NCBI RefSeq assembly: GCF_019264485.1
Contig: NZ_JAHVAA010000014.1
Location: 620,001 to 684,000, forward strand
Length of the DNA: 64,000 bases
Source of the DNA: Sediminibacterium sp.
Lineage (GTDB): Bacteria; Bacteroidota; Bacteroidia; Chitinophagales; Chitinophagaceae
Reading direction: 5' to 3'
The first letter of the stretch is position 1. Every line of letters starts with the position of its first letter. The translations under genes and the position numbers were made by a program. The notes under the pieces were generated by a model that was not told where the DNA came from, made no database searches, and saw nothing but the letters and a program-made list of their open reading frames with translations. This document shows, one piece after another, positions 9,225 to 17,794 of the stretch.

Positions 9225-10580
9225 ATGAGAAAAATCAGCCTCATCATTTTCGTAATTGTTTATTCCCTTTCTGCAAGCGCGCAAAAAAATGTGATACTTG
9301 AGCAGGTACGCACTTTTTCCATGCTGGGTCCTGTAATGAACTATTTTTCTCTACCCGATACCCGGAGTACATTTATAAAACAGTTAAACGACCAGTTACT
9401 GGCTAAAAAAAATGCCCGGATCAACGATACTATCTTAAGGGTTATCACACTCGAAAATTTAAAACAGTACAATACGGCAAGTGTTTATTTTACCAATGCC
9501 GATACAGCTACACATCATTTATACATTGATATTTACGAATACGAACCCAATACTTTTTATTACAGCCAGCCAGATTACCTGCAGGACTCACTCTTATTTA
9601 AACGAACAAAATCTGTTTTCCAACTCGGTATACTATTTGTAAATCATGAAAAAAAAATTATTAGAAATGATGTACTTACCATCTGTGTAAGCCCCGGCAG
9701 TAGTAATGGTTTTGGGCTTATCCCTTCCAATCTTTCAGTAACACCAAAAGGATTTACCGATTTGCTTAACCTGGGCATCGGTCGTTTACTGGATGAACAG
9801 AACAATACAGATATGATTGAAATAAAAGCCCCTCCGGCTTTTTATGCTGATAATTTTATTTTACCTGAAATCAGTAAACACCCGGTTTTACAAACAAGAT
9901 CGCAGAAAGATATTTTTACCTATCAACGAAACGGCGAATCGGAAATGATCAGGCTGGGTGATACTTTTTATGAAGAGCTGATTGCAAAAGGGAAGAAAAA
10001 AAATATTCCAGACAATTCTGAAATAGCAAATGCCATAAACGCAACTGGCAATTTAAATAGTTCCGATTTTGTTCAGCTAAGACAGGAATGCCGGGATGTT
10101 CTTCGTGATAAAAATTATACCTTAAAACTGGTTACTGAAATAAATCCCAATTTCAGTTTTATTTCACAGGCAGATGTTTTCACGCAGTTTTTGCCCGGGC
10201 TGGTACACACATTATTAAAAGATAAAGATACCATTGCCCGTTTTATTATTCAGAAAAATATTGGGATACCTGAGAAAAAAATTTTTGTAAACAAAATAAC
10301 GAATGGTTACGACAGCAGCTCCACTGTAACCATCTCGGGCTCGTCTGTACCAAGAAATGTACTTTTTGAGTACCTGGTAATTGGTATAATTGGAGAACAG
10401 CCGTTTGTTATTCGTTGTAGCGACAGAAACAGTTTAAAAGAAATCAGGCTTAACGATAAAGAGGTTGCGGTAGCAAAAGGTATTTATTTACCTGAGCGGA
10501 TTGCCGTTTTTGATGCATCTTTAGAAATGGAAAAACTGAACCAGCTGCTGATGATTGCTTTTTCTAAATTCTATCAATAA
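9225..10580 (+). CDS. Secreted protein of unknown function
   Basis: 451 aa. Signal peptide MRKISLIIFVIVYSLSASAQ (cleaved after about residue 20). The mature protein has no motif I recognise; it contains mixed alpha/beta segments with several lysine-rich stretches (LAKKNAR, AKGKKKN) and no obvious membrane spans, cysteine pairs or repeats. It is probably periplasmic or outer-membrane associated. Exonuclease III follows after 12 nt on the same strand, so the two may be co-transcribed although no functional link is evident. Confidence 0.7.
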   Translation: MRKISLIIFVIVYSLSASAQKNVILEQVRTFSMLGPVMNYFSLPDTRSTFIKQLNDQLLAKKNARINDTILRVITLENLKQYNTASVYFTNADTATHHLYIDIYEYEPNTFYYSQPDYLQDSLLFKRTKSVFQLGILFVNHEKKIIRNDVLTICVSPGSSNGFGLIPSNLSVTPKGFTDLLNLGIGRLLDEQNNTDMIEIKAPPAFYADNFILPEISKHPVLQTRSQKDIFTYQRNGESEMIRLGDTFYEELIAKGKKKNIPDNSEIANAINATGNLNSSDFVQLRQECRDVLRDKNYTLKLVTEINPNFSFISQADVFTQFLPGLVHTLLKDKDTIARFIIQKNIGIPEKKIFVNKITNGYDSSSTVTISGSSVPRNVLFEYLVIGIIGEQPFVIRCSDRNSLKEIRLNDKEVAVAKGIYLPERIAVFDASLEMEKLNQLLMIAFSKFYQ

Positions 10581-10592
10581 CAAACCATTATC

Positions 10593-11360
10593 ATGCGTAT
10601 CATATCATATAATGTCAATGGCATTCGGGCTGCTATGAAAAAAGGATTTACAGACTGGCTGGCCACCAATCCTGCGGATATTATTTGTTTACAGGAAACA
10701 AAGGCCAATAAAGAAGATGCGGATGTGGCAGCTATTGAAAAGCTGGGTTATCATACTTTCTGGTTTTCGGCCCAGAAAAAAGGGTACAGCGGTGTGGCCA
10801 TTTTTACAAAGATTAAGCCCGATAATGTATTGTATGGAAATGGTATTGAACAAAGCGATGCAGAAGGCAGGGTTATCCGTGCCGATTTTGGTGATATTAC
10901 TCTGATCAATGCCTATTTTCCTTCAGGTACCAGTGGAGATGAAAGACAGACTTACAAATACCAGTGGCTGGATGAGTTTTTTACCTATGTTCAACAACTC
11001 CGTAAAACCAGAAAAAAGCTGATTGTAACAGGCGATTATAATATTGCACATACTGAAACTGATATTCATGATCCGAAAGGCAATAAAAAATCATCGGGTT
11101 TCTTACCGGAAGAAAGGGCCTGGATGGATCAGTTTCTGGCCAATAAATGGACCGATACTTTCCGTTACCTTAATCCGGATGCAAAAGGTGCTTATTCCTG
11201 GTGGAGCCAGCGTTTTCCATCTGTCAGGTTACAAAATAAGGGCTGGCGCATTGATTATATCAGCATTACAGACAACCTCAACGACAGGTTAAAAGCAGCT
11301 ACCATCTATCCTGATGTAAAACACAGCGATCATTGCCCTATCTATGCCGAATTATCCTGA
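10593..11360 (+). CDS. xth: Exodeoxyribonuclease III (AP endonuclease)
   Basis: 255 aa, matching the ExoIII/xth family length. N-terminal MRIISYNVNGIRAA carries the metal-site asparagine, IICLQETKA the metal-binding glutamate, GDYNIAH the catalytic Asp/Asn pair and the C-terminal KHSDHCPIYAEL the catalytic Asp-His. It cleaves DNA 5' to abasic sites and acts as a 3'-5' exonuclease in base-excision repair. It starts 12 nt after the preceding ORF and is followed by the DUF4286 gene after 24 nt. Confidence 0.96.
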   Translation: MRIISYNVNGIRAAMKKGFTDWLATNPADIICLQETKANKEDADVAAIEKLGYHTFWFSAQKKGYSGVAIFTKIKPDNVLYGNGIEQSDAEGRVIRADFGDITLINAYFPSGTSGDERQTYKYQWLDEFFTYVQQLRKTRKKLIVTGDYNIAHTETDIHDPKGNKKSSGFLPEERAWMDQFLANKWTDTFRYLNPDAKGAYSWWSQRFPSVRLQNKGWRIDYISITDNLNDRLKAATIYPDVKHSDHCPIYAELS

Positions 11361-11384
11361 TGCCGTTCAATAAATTGTATAAAC

Positions 11385-11690
11385 ATGTATATCTATAATG
11401 TTACCATTCAACTCGCATGGTCTATTCACGAGCATTGGGTGGAGTGGATGAAAACAAAACATATACCTGAAGTAATGCAAACAGGATGTTTTTCAGATTT
11501 CAGGTTTGTAAGGGTATTGGAGGTTGATGAAACCGAAGGACCTACTTATGCCACACAATACATGGCAGCAACCCGGGAAGATTATGATCGTTATATCAGT
11601 GAGTTTGCCGCTGCACTCAGACAGGATGCATTTAATCAATGGGGCGATCAGTTTGCAGGTTTTCGGTCTCTGATGCAGGTTGTGAATTGA
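11385..11690 (+). CDS. DUF4286 family protein
   Basis: 101 aa, soluble, no signal peptide. MYIYNVTIQL, then HEHWVEWMKTKHIPEVMQTG and TYATQYMAATREDYDRY, fit DUF4286, a small ferredoxin-like (dimeric alpha-beta barrel-like) family common in Bacteroidota and usually annotated as hypothetical. Function unknown. It lies 24 nt after exonuclease III on the same strand and may be read from the same transcript. Confidence 0.85.
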   Translation: MYIYNVTIQLAWSIHEHWVEWMKTKHIPEVMQTGCFSDFRFVRVLEVDETEGPTYATQYMAATREDYDRYISEFAAALRQDAFNQWGDQFAGFRSLMQVVN

Positions 11691-11697
11691 GTGTGGA

Positions 11698-11705
11698 TAG
11701 TTTTG
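11698..11705 (+). promoter_or_regulatory. Promoter box upstream of a candidate small ORF
   Basis: TAGTTTTG is an exact TAnnTTTG match 16 nt before an ATG at 11722. The best TTG upstream (11680-11682) is 15 nt away, slightly closer than usual. Confidence 0.4.
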
Positions 11706-11721
11706 CAAATTCATTTTGGTA

Positions 11722-11829
11722 ATGACAAAACTTCGCTATATTGCTCTGAAACCCGCTACGGGATTGATTTCCAGCGAATATCTTCTGAAAGCATTGAAAA
11801 TAAAGGGTTTCAGCGAAATACATCGTTGA
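11722..11829 (+). CDS. Candidate 35-residue small protein
   Basis: An ATG-to-TGA frame of 35 codons starts MTKLRYIALKPATG and ends GFSEIHR. It is basic, with a plausible amphipathic pattern, and sits behind an exact TAnnTTTG box. I do not recognise it, and it could be a chance frame or remnant within the 297-nt gap before the HU gene. The same DNA also contains a 9-bp inverted repeat (ctgaaaccc 11746-11754 against 11805-11813), so a structured RNA is an alternative. Confidence 0.3.
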   Translation: MTKLRYIALKPATGLISSEYLLKALKIKGFSEIHR

Positions 11830-11923
11830 AACATCATCCTTTCATTTTGCAATAATCGGCTGAAATCCTTTACGGGGCAGGGTTTTATAGGTTCTTAAAA
11901 TCAAGGTAAACTTTGAAAAATAT

Positions 11924-11953
11924 TTTGCTGTTTGCTAAAAGCGAATAAATTTG
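11924..11953 (+). promoter_or_regulatory. Promoter of the HU gene
   Basis: TTTG at 11924-11927 and TAAATTTG at 11946-11953 are 18 nt apart, a full match to the Bacteroidota -33/-7 promoter. The HU start codon follows at 11988. Confidence 0.8.
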
Positions 11954-11987
11954 TTTCTCTTATTTAAACACATCTAAAAACACATCT

Positions 11988-12257
11988 ATGAACAAAGCTG
12001 AATTAATCGCACAACTCGCAGAAGATGCAGGTATTACAAAAACCCAGGCTAACGCTGCTTTGGATTCTTTTGTAGATACAGTAACCAAAACCCTGAAAAA
12101 AGGTGACAAAGTTACCCTGGTAGGTTTCGGTACTTTCTCTGTATCTAAGCGTGCTGCTCGTACTGGTCGCAATCCTCAGACTGGCGAGACCATCAAAATC
12201 AAAGCTAAAAAAGTTGCCCGCTTCAAAGCAGGTAAAGAACTGAGCGCTAAGATCTAA
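11988..12257 (+). CDS. hup: HU family DNA-binding protein
   Basis: 89 aa. It shows the HU/IHF layout: an N-terminal helical dimerisation part beginning [15 protein letters not shown], then the conserved [11 protein letters not shown] core and the DNA-binding arm [14 protein letters not shown]. It bends and compacts DNA as a dimer in the nucleoid. The coding sequence is well behaved and follows a full-consensus promoter; a short GC-rich terminator ends the transcript before the THX gene. Confidence 0.96.
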   Translation: MNKAELIAQLAEDAGITKTQANAALDSFVDTVTKTLKKGDKVTLVGFGTFSVSKRAARTGRNPQTGETIKIKAKKVARFKAGKELSAKI

Positions 12258-12280
12258 TCTGGGCGTAAAAAAAGAATTGA

Positions 12281-12303
12281 ACCCCGCTTTCGCGGGGTTT
12301 TTC
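12281..12303 (+). terminator. Intrinsic terminator of the HU gene
   Basis: accccgc (12281-12287) pairs with gcggggt (12292-12298) across a 4-nt loop and is followed by a T-rich stretch. The T-rich tail runs directly into the THX promoter box. Confidence 0.9.
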
Positions 12304-12311
12304 TATTTTTG
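12304..12311 (+). promoter_or_regulatory. Promoter of the THX gene
   Basis: TATTTTTG matches TAnnTTTG and lies at the T-rich tail of the HU terminator, 36 nt before the THX ATG. Confidence 0.6.
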
Positions 12312-12347
12312 CACCTCACTATTGTTCATTAACAAAATAACTGTACC

Positions 12348-12473
12348 ATGGGTAGAGGCGATAAAAAAACCGCAAAAGGTAAAAGATTCAAGGGTTCATT
12401 TGGCAAAAGCCGCCCTGCTAACGCAAAAGCTACTGCTGTAAAAGCAAAGAAAGCAGCCGCGAAAGCATCATAG
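12348..12473 (+). CDS. Ribosomal protein THX (bS22/THX family), small subunit
   Basis: 41 aa, very basic. It reads MGRGDKKTAKGKRFKGSFGK, then an Ala/Lys-rich tail ending KAAAKAS. The N-terminal MGRGDKKTxKGKRxxGSFGKxRP pattern is that of the 30S-bound peptide THX, first known from Thermus and common in Bacteroidota. It stabilises the head of the 30S subunit. It has its own promoter box right after the HU terminator. Too short for many gene finders. Confidence 0.92.
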   Translation: MGRGDKKTAKGKRFKGSFGKSRPANAKATAVKAKKAAAKAS

Positions 12474-12481
12474 AGATGGCA

Positions 12482-12539
12482 GATGTCAGATCTCAGATAT
12501 CGGATTTGTTTTTATATCCGATATCTGAGATCTGACATC
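12482..12539. repeat. 24-bp perfect inverted repeat, family E, convergent junction
   Basis: 12482-12505 (gatgtcagatctcagatatc then ggat) pairs perfectly with 12516-12539, loop 10 nt. The arm itself is built from repeated cagat words. It lies between the convergent THX gene and the PLP-enzyme gene, whose stop codon starts at 12540 directly after the right arm. A likely bidirectional terminator. Confidence 0.9.
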
Positions 12540-13835
12540 CTACATTTTCTTCTTAGAGATTTCCTCCAGCGCAAATACCAGCTTATCCAGATCCTGGAGT
12601 TTGGTATATACATGTGGCGTTACCCGTACGCAACTGATATTTTCCCATACAATTCCTACCGTATGTATTTTATAGGTATTGAATAATGCCTGATCGAGTT
12701 GCGCAGGTGTCATACCATCAACCGATACGCCACAAATAGCACAGGCATATTGCGGCTTAAAGGATGTATGAATTTTTACACCGGGTATTTCTTTTGCTTT
12801 ACCTGCCCAGTAATTCTTCAGGTAGCGGATGCGCTCTTCTTTTCTTTTTGCACCAATGGCATTGTGAAAATTTAAAGCTTCTCCAATACCCTGTTCTATC
12901 GGAAAGCTTCTGGTACCAAGGGTTTCAAATTTTCTGATATCATTACTCCTGGGTTTATCATTACATACCAGCGGCCAAATTTTTTCTATCTTTTCTTTTT
13001 TAATCCATAACATACCACTGCCGATAGGCGCACTTAAAAATTTGTGCAGGCTGGTGCCAAAATAATCACATTCAAGATCGGGTATATTGAAATCAAGCAA
13101 ACCAAAAGAGTGTGCCCCATCTACAATTACTTCAATCCCTCTTTTATGTGCCATCTGCGCAATCTGCTTAACAGGTAATATTTGTCCGATCCAGTTAATG
13201 ATATGTGTCAGGTGAAGCAGTTTTGTTTTGGGGGTGATGGCTTTTTCAAATGCTGCCACAATTGTATCATCATTTTCAATGGGGAAATCGAAACTAATCT
13301 GTGCATAAACAATACCCTCCCTCATTGCTCTTTGGCGCCAGGCCTGTATCATATTGGGGTAGTCTTGTTTGGTGCCAATTACTTCATCACCCGCTTTCAG
13401 GTCAAGACCAAAAATTACAGTATTCAACGCTTCAGTGGCATTCCTGTTTACCGCAATTTCTTCCGGTGAACAGCCTGCGAGGGTAGCCAATTTATACCGC
13501 AGCGGTTCACGCCCCTGGTCCAGAATACGCCACATATAATAAGAGGGCCCCTCATTCGACATCCTGTTAAAACGTTCCACCGCTTCCTGTACCACCCTCG
13601 GGGAAGGGCTTACGCCCCCATTGTTCAGGTTAATCAGGTTAGGGTTAACCGTATAACCCTGTTGAATAACGCTCCAGTAATCCTCATCTGTGGCAGTTTG
13701 TTCAGGCGACAAGGATGCTACTCTTTTTTGAGCTGCTTCCCATTCAGCAGCATGTGCCTGCTGAAAAAGACTATTTGCGGAAAATGCTCCCGCCAGTAAA
13801 CCCATTCGCTGTAGAAACTGTCTGCGTTGCTGCAT
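12540..13835 (-). CDS. Exported class V aminotransferase-fold PLP enzyme
   Basis: 431 aa. The N-terminus MQQRRQFLQRMGLLAGAFSA has a twin-arginine-like motif and ends in AHA near residue 29, suggesting Tat export. The fold is that of class V aminotransferases of the isopenicillin-N-epimerase-like group: LNNGGVSPSPRVV near 70-82, VIVDGAHSFG with D239 and H242, and the PLP lysine K265 in TSLHKFLSAP. The substrate is unknown. Convergent with THX; the start region is shared with a word-repeat and the divergent small gene. Confidence 0.88.
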   Translation of the reverse strand: MQQRRQFLQRMGLLAGAFSANSLFQQAHAAEWEAAQKRVASLSPEQTATDEDYWSVIQQGYTVNPNLINLNNGGVSPSPRVVQEAVERFNRMSNEGPSYYMWRILDQGREPLRYKLATLAGCSPEEIAVNRNATEALNTVIFGLDLKAGDEVIGTKQDYPNMIQAWRQRAMREGIVYAQISFDFPIENDDTIVAAFEKAITPKTKLLHLTHIINWIGQILPVKQIAQMAHKRGIEVIVDGAHSFGLLDFNIPDLECDYFGTSLHKFLSAPIGSGMLWIKKEKIEKIWPLVCNDKPRSNDIRKFETLGTRSFPIEQGIGEALNFHNAIGAKRKEERIRYLKNYWAGKAKEIPGVKIHTSFKPQYACAICGVSVDGMTPAQLDQALFNTYKIHTVGIVWENISCVRVTPHVYTKLQDLDKLVFALEEISKKKM

Positions 13836-13862
13836 AGGTAAAAGTTGAACAAGAAAGATAGG

Positions 13863-13980
13863 AAAAACAGAGGAACAGAGAAATAAGTAATAAGAAATGA
13901 GAAAGTGAAATAGCCCTTTTCTTTCTGGTTGCTTATTTCATGTTCTCAAGGGAGTCCTTTGGACCTTATTTCTCTGTTTT
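13863..13980. repeat. Word-repeat region, family C-like, in a divergent promoter region
   Basis: cagagaaataag (13876-13887) pairs perfectly with 13965-13976 across 77 nt. The spacer contains ggagtccttt (13951-13960), a word that also appears at 27645-27654. Unlike most others this element lies between divergent genes, next to the promoter of the gene at 14012. Confidence 0.6.
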
Positions 13981-13987
13981 ATACTCC

Positions 13988-13995
13988 TATCTTTG
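13988..13995 (+). promoter_or_regulatory. Promoter of the small CxxC membrane protein
   Basis: TATCTTTG, an exact TAnnTTTG match, lies 16 nt before the ATG at 14012 and supports that start over an upstream in-frame ATG at 13940. Confidence 0.65.
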
Positions 13996-14011
13996 CAGAA
14001 ACTTTCAGGTC

Positions 14012-14257
14012 ATGAAGCAGGTATGTAAGGTGGTGATTTGTGCAGGTGTTTTTCTGCTGATAGGTCAGTTGGCCGGAGCTCAGTGTTCTATTTGTACCAA
14101 AACAGCTTCGCAACTGGGTGAGGGGCCAGCAAAAGCTTTAAACTCTGCCATCATTTATCTCGCCGGTGCCCCACTGGCCATTATGGGTTATATTGGATGG
14201 AGATGGTGGAAAAAGGAGAAAGAAGTAACCGCTCACGAAAAAGAAAAAAATCAATAA
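14012..14257 (+). CDS. Small exported membrane protein with a CxxC pair
   Basis: 81 aa from MKQVCKVVICAG; the promoter box at 13988 argues against the ATG at 13940. A signal peptide (cleaved near QLAGA) is followed by QCSICTK, a CxxC pair at the mature N-terminus, then a hydrophobic span of about 20 residues (IIYLAGAPLAIMGYIGW) and a basic/acidic tail WWKKEKE. The likely topology puts the CxxC in the periplasm and the tail inside. Small Bacteroidota proteins of this form are known only as hypothetical; a redox or metal role is possible but unproved. Confidence 0.7.
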   Translation: MKQVCKVVICAGVFLLIGQLAGAQCSICTKTASQLGEGPAKALNSAIIYLAGAPLAIMGYIGWRWWKKEKEVTAHEKEKNQ

Positions 14258-14260
14258 TTA

Positions 14261-15001
14261 TTACGGTAGGTCTTCATTAATAAACACCAGATTCTCATGT
14301 TGCAAAGCAAAGGAGAAATGATATTTGGTGATGGCTTTAAAAATAGCATTCCCAGCTCCTTTACGCATATGATCATGCACTTCTACAAAAATAGCTTTGG
14401 TTCTTGGTAACCAGTAATCAACCCCTTGTTCAAACACTTCCTTTTCCGACCCTTCAATATCTAATTTTAAAATGTCGATGGTAGACCAGCCCTGTTCTTT
14501 CATTATATACTCAATTGATACGGCAGGAATGGCTTCCGGATTTTCAGGATAACTTTCTTCCACCATAAAAGCGTTATCGTGATCAGCTTTGTTCACAATT
14601 ATTAAATGAGCATTCTTATTCCAGATACCAGCACATATTTTTTTAACCTGTGGAAATGCTGCCGTATTTTTTTCTACCATCGCAAAATTTGTTTTGCTGG
14701 GTTCTACTGCAATAATCGAAGCATCAGGAAACCGGTGTGCAAAATAAGCAGAAGCCAACCCTATGTTGGCTCCACCATCAAGAATGGTTTTCGGTTCAAA
14801 AGGGAGACTGATATTGTACTGATCGTCCAGAAATACCTGTTTGAATGTATATTTATCAGAAAAGTTTTTTCTTAAATAAAATGTGGCACCGTAAAGAGAC
14901 GAGTGAAAGCTACCATACTTTTTGAATAGCAGGTGTATGTAAAACTTAAGACCGTCTGTAAGACCAAATGCTTTTATCAGTGGTTTGAATCTTGATGCCA
15001 T
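14261..15001 (-). CDS. FkbM family methyltransferase
   Basis: 246 aa, no signal peptide. It has the SAM-binding motif TILDGGANIGLASAYFA, then IIAVEPS (motif II acidic region), and DILKLDIEGSEKEVFEQG with the FkbM-specific lysine-aspartate segment. FkbM enzymes O-methylate sugars or polyketides; next to glycosyltransferases and an O-antigen ligase-like gene, methylation of a surface polysaccharide is the likely role (inference). It ends 4 nt from the convergent small membrane protein gene and is 32 nt downstream of a glycosyltransferase gene. Confidence 0.9.
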   Translation of the reverse strand: MASRFKPLIKAFGLTDGLKFYIHLLFKKYGSFHSSLYGATFYLRKNFSDKYTFKQVFLDDQYNISLPFEPKTILDGGANIGLASAYFAHRFPDASIIAVEPSKTNFAMVEKNTAAFPQVKKICAGIWNKNAHLIIVNKADHDNAFMVEESYPENPEAIPAVSIEYIMKEQGWSTIDILKLDIEGSEKEVFEQGVDYWLPRTKAIFVEVHDHMRKGAGNAIFKAITKYHFSFALQHENLVFINEDLP

Positions 15002-15033
15002 TCAATATTATTCAATGAGTAACAAAATAAACG

Positions 15034-15939
15034 TTATTGGCCGAAAGCAAAAAGAAAACTATGTTTCAGTTGAGAGATAAATGGCAGCTTTCTTTTTTTA
15101 TACGCAAACAACAGGTTTCTATACCTGAGTAAAAAAAAGAATAAACCCAGACTCCAGCCGCGCGCTAATGATTGCTTCCAGTAATATTCCAGTTGCTGAA
15201 AAAATAGCACATCATCCTGTTTCATTCCTTTCACTGTTGAAAATGCATCCAGGTGTTTTACCAGCATTTGCCTGAACCGTTTTCTTAATTCTTTTTCGGG
15301 CAGTTGCTGAATTGTTACATTCTGATCGTGGGCTCTCTGGTACACCAGTATTTCAGGCAGAAATTGTACCGATCCATTACACATAGCTACCATGGCAAGC
15401 CACCAATCGTAATATATACCTGTTGGTATCGGTAAAGCCAGTGTAAGCAAAGATTTTCTGATCAGCATGGCATGACCGCTGGCGGTATTGAATATGGCGA
15501 TACATTTCGGATCAGCGCCTTCCAGCTTCCGGTTTTTTTTATTTGGTACAGGATTAGTAGGAAGCTGACCGGTAAAACGTACAGAATCACAATAAATCAA
15601 TGGCACATCTGCCCGCCATTGATTGAGCATTCTTTCCAGCTTTTGTGGGTGCCAGTAATCATCCTGATCGGCAATAGCAATTATCTCGGCCTTCGCCAGA
15701 CCCAGCGCTTTTTCGAAATTGGCTGAAAAACCCAGGTTATGGGGGTTTCTGTATACCCTGATTCGCTCATCTCTTCGGGCAAGTTCTTCGATAATCGCAC
15801 AGGTATCATCGGCTGAAGCATCGTCTACCACAATCAATTCAAGTATGGGATAAGTTTGCGAAAGCACCGACTGAACCTGTTCTTCAATAAAACGAGCCCC
15901 GTTATAACTACATAAAACAACTGAAATAGGTAGTGTCAT
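15034..15939 (-). CDS. Family 2 glycosyltransferase
   Basis: 301 aa. The GT-A fold starts directly: PISVVLCSYNGARFIEEQV, VVDDASADDT for nucleotide binding and IAIADQDDYWHPQKLE with the metal-binding DxD-type motif. The middle NTASGHAMLIRKSL and YYDWWLA fit the rhamnosyl/dTDP-sugar transferase-like group. The C-terminal part is hydrophobic and basic, suggesting membrane association. It is close kin in layout to the enzyme at 16857-17783. Probably builds a surface polysaccharide; donor and acceptor unknown. Confidence 0.92.
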   Translation of the reverse strand: MTLPISVVLCSYNGARFIEEQVQSVLSQTYPILELIVVDDASADDTCAIIEELARRDERIRVYRNPHNLGFSANFEKALGLAKAEIIAIADQDDYWHPQKLERMLNQWRADVPLIYCDSVRFTGQLPTNPVPNKKNRKLEGADPKCIAIFNTASGHAMLIRKSLLTLALPIPTGIYYDWWLAMVAMCNGSVQFLPEILVYQRAHDQNVTIQQLPEKELRKRFRQMLVKHLDAFSTVKGMKQDDVLFFQQLEYYWKQSLARGWSLGLFFFLLRYRNLLFAYKKRKLPFISQLKHSFLFAFGQ

Positions 15940-15966
15940 TAACTCTTTTTATTTTTATCGCATCGC

Positions 15967-16860
15967 ATGGCTGTAAATATAGAAAAACATAAGGGCAACA
16001 CTCATCCCGACTCGGTATTTTCTATTATGATACCCAGCTGGAACAATTTAGCTTATTTGCAATTGTGTATTAACAGTATCCGCAAGCACTCTGCATTGCA
16101 GCATGAAATCATTGTACATATCAATGAAGGCAAAGATGGTACACTTGAATGGGTGCAATCGCAGGCAGATATCAGTTATTCCTATAGCAAAGAAAATATT
16201 GGAGTCTGTTATGCACTCAACAGTTGCAGAACACTGGCTCAAACCAATTACCTCCTGTACATGAACGACGATATGTATGTTTGTCCAGGTTGGGATAGCC
16301 CTTTGTTCAATGAAATTCAGCAGATAGGCCACAACTATTTTTTTCTCTCTTCAACAGCTATTGAAATAAAGGCACAAAGCAGTTGTTCTATTGAGAAAAA
16401 TTTTGGTAGTTCCATTGATCAGTTCGAGGAAGAAAAATTACTCACTGAATTTTCTGCACTCCCGTTTCACGACTGGCAGGGCGCTACCTGGCCACCAAAT
16501 GTGGTGCATAAAGATATCTGGGACCTGGCAGGCGGTTATAGTATAGAATTCAGTCCGGGCATGTATTCTGATCCTGATTTCTCAATGAAACTCTGGCAAT
16601 TGGGTGTACGCTTATTCAAAGGGCTGGAGCAAAGCCGTGTATATCATTTCGGCTCCGTTTCAGTTAAGAGGGTAAAACGCAATAAGGGATATTATACTTT
16701 TATTGGAAAATGGGGTATGACTTCAGGTACTTTATCAAAATACTATTTAAGAAGAGGAGATAAATTCGATGGCCCACTTGTTCAGCAGGATATTCCTTTA
16801 ACAGTCCGCTTAAAAAATATTTTCAAACGTTGCTGGAATGCCCTGGTACAGCACGGTTAA
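15967..16860 (+). CDS. Family 2 glycosyltransferase
   Basis: 297 aa. VFSIMIPSWNNLAYLQLCIN opens a GT-A domain; LLYMNDDMYVCPGWD carries the metal-binding motif (NDDM) and WDLAGGYSIEFSPG follows in the acceptor half. The segment SYSKENIGVCYALN is typical of this family. It is transcribed opposite to its neighbours: divergent from 15939 (27 nt) and convergent with 17783, whose stop codon overlaps its own by 4 nt. Substrate unknown. Confidence 0.9.
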   Translation: MAVNIEKHKGNTHPDSVFSIMIPSWNNLAYLQLCINSIRKHSALQHEIIVHINEGKDGTLEWVQSQADISYSYSKENIGVCYALNSCRTLAQTNYLLYMNDDMYVCPGWDSPLFNEIQQIGHNYFFLSSTAIEIKAQSSCSIEKNFGSSIDQFEEEKLLTEFSALPFHDWQGATWPPNVVHKDIWDLAGGYSIEFSPGMYSDPDFSMKLWQLGVRLFKGLEQSRVYHFGSVSVKRVKRNKGYYTFIGKWGMTSGTLSKYYLRRGDKFDGPLVQQDIPLTVRLKNIFKRCWNALVQHG

Positions 16861-17783
16861 GCGTCTATCTTAAAGAACATTTTTACACAAAACAGTATCC
16901 GCATAAATGCCGATTTCTTTTTGTAGGCAAGGATAATATCTCTGTATTGAAGAAAAGTGATCATCCGTTTCCATCGGCTTCCGATGTCACTCTTTTGGTA
17001 GGTAACAGCAAGTATTTCGAATACCTGTTTTTGTTCTTTTAGCGTGGCCGGGCATTTTTCATACAGTAACTGCATTCTTTGCCTGGCTATTTTTCTTCTT
17101 TCCTCAACAGATGGTTTTTGTTTTCTGGTTCGCTGTGTATTGGCACCGATGGCATTGGCTGTATGCTGCCTGTACTGAACCAAGGCCTCATTTACATAAG
17201 CAATGCCTCCATTACAAGCCGCCACAAAACCAAGCCAGAAATCGTGTGTTACAATACCGGGGAAAGGTTTACAATTTTCAACAAGCTCTTTTCTGAACAG
17301 CATGGCATGACCTGGTGCCCAGGCGCCAATGGTGTACATGAGGCAGTTGTTGTAGCTAAGCTGGTTTTTTATATCAGACATTTTCTTACCGGATGAAACT
17401 CCATTTTCATTCACAAGTATTGAATCGCTGTATACGGCAATACTGCTGCCCATATTTTTAAATAAGGTTTCTAGTTTATGAGGCACCCATATATCGTCCT
17501 GGTCACTTAAAGCAATCAGTGAACAGGTTGCCGCTAACATTCCCCTTTCAAAGCTTCTGATGTACCCGATATTTTTTTCATTGATCAGCAAACGAAATCT
17601 TGTATCATTTGCTGCATAGGATTTTAGTATTGCTACCGTACTGTCTGAAGAAGCATCATCTACTATTATAATTTCTTCAGGAGAATGGGTTTGTGCAAGT
17701 ATACTATCCAGTTGCTGTTTCAGGTATCGTTCTCCATTGTAAGTGGCAATCACTACTGAAATATCAAACAGGGCAAATGACAT
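16857..17783 (-). CDS. Family 2 glycosyltransferase
   Basis: 308 aa. FDISVVIATYNGERYLKQQLDS, IIVDDASSDST and ALSDQDDIWVPHKLE are the GT-A signatures; GAWAPGHAMLFRKEL and HDFWLGFVAACNGG resemble the 15034 enzyme, so the two are likely paralogues. It starts 11 nt after the meaB stop on the same strand and overlaps the convergent gene at 16860 by 4 nt. Presumed role in surface polysaccharide synthesis. Confidence 0.92.
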   Translation of the reverse strand: MSFALFDISVVIATYNGERYLKQQLDSILAQTHSPEEIIIVDDASSDSTVAILKSYAANDTRFRLLINEKNIGYIRSFERGMLAATCSLIALSDQDDIWVPHKLETLFKNMGSSIAVYSDSILVNENGVSSGKKMSDIKNQLSYNNCLMYTIGAWAPGHAMLFRKELVENCKPFPGIVTHDFWLGFVAACNGGIAYVNEALVQYRQHTANAIGANTQRTRKQKPSVEERRKIARQRMQLLYEKCPATLKEQKQVFEILAVTYQKSDIGSRWKRMITFLQYRDIILAYKKKSAFMRILFCVKMFFKIDA

Positions 17784-17794
17784 ACAGTAATGTA

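Noticed and set aside
13936-14012. Start of the small CxxC protein at 13940
   Set aside because: The extra residues come from the repeat region and the promoter box at 13988 lies downstream of that ATG.
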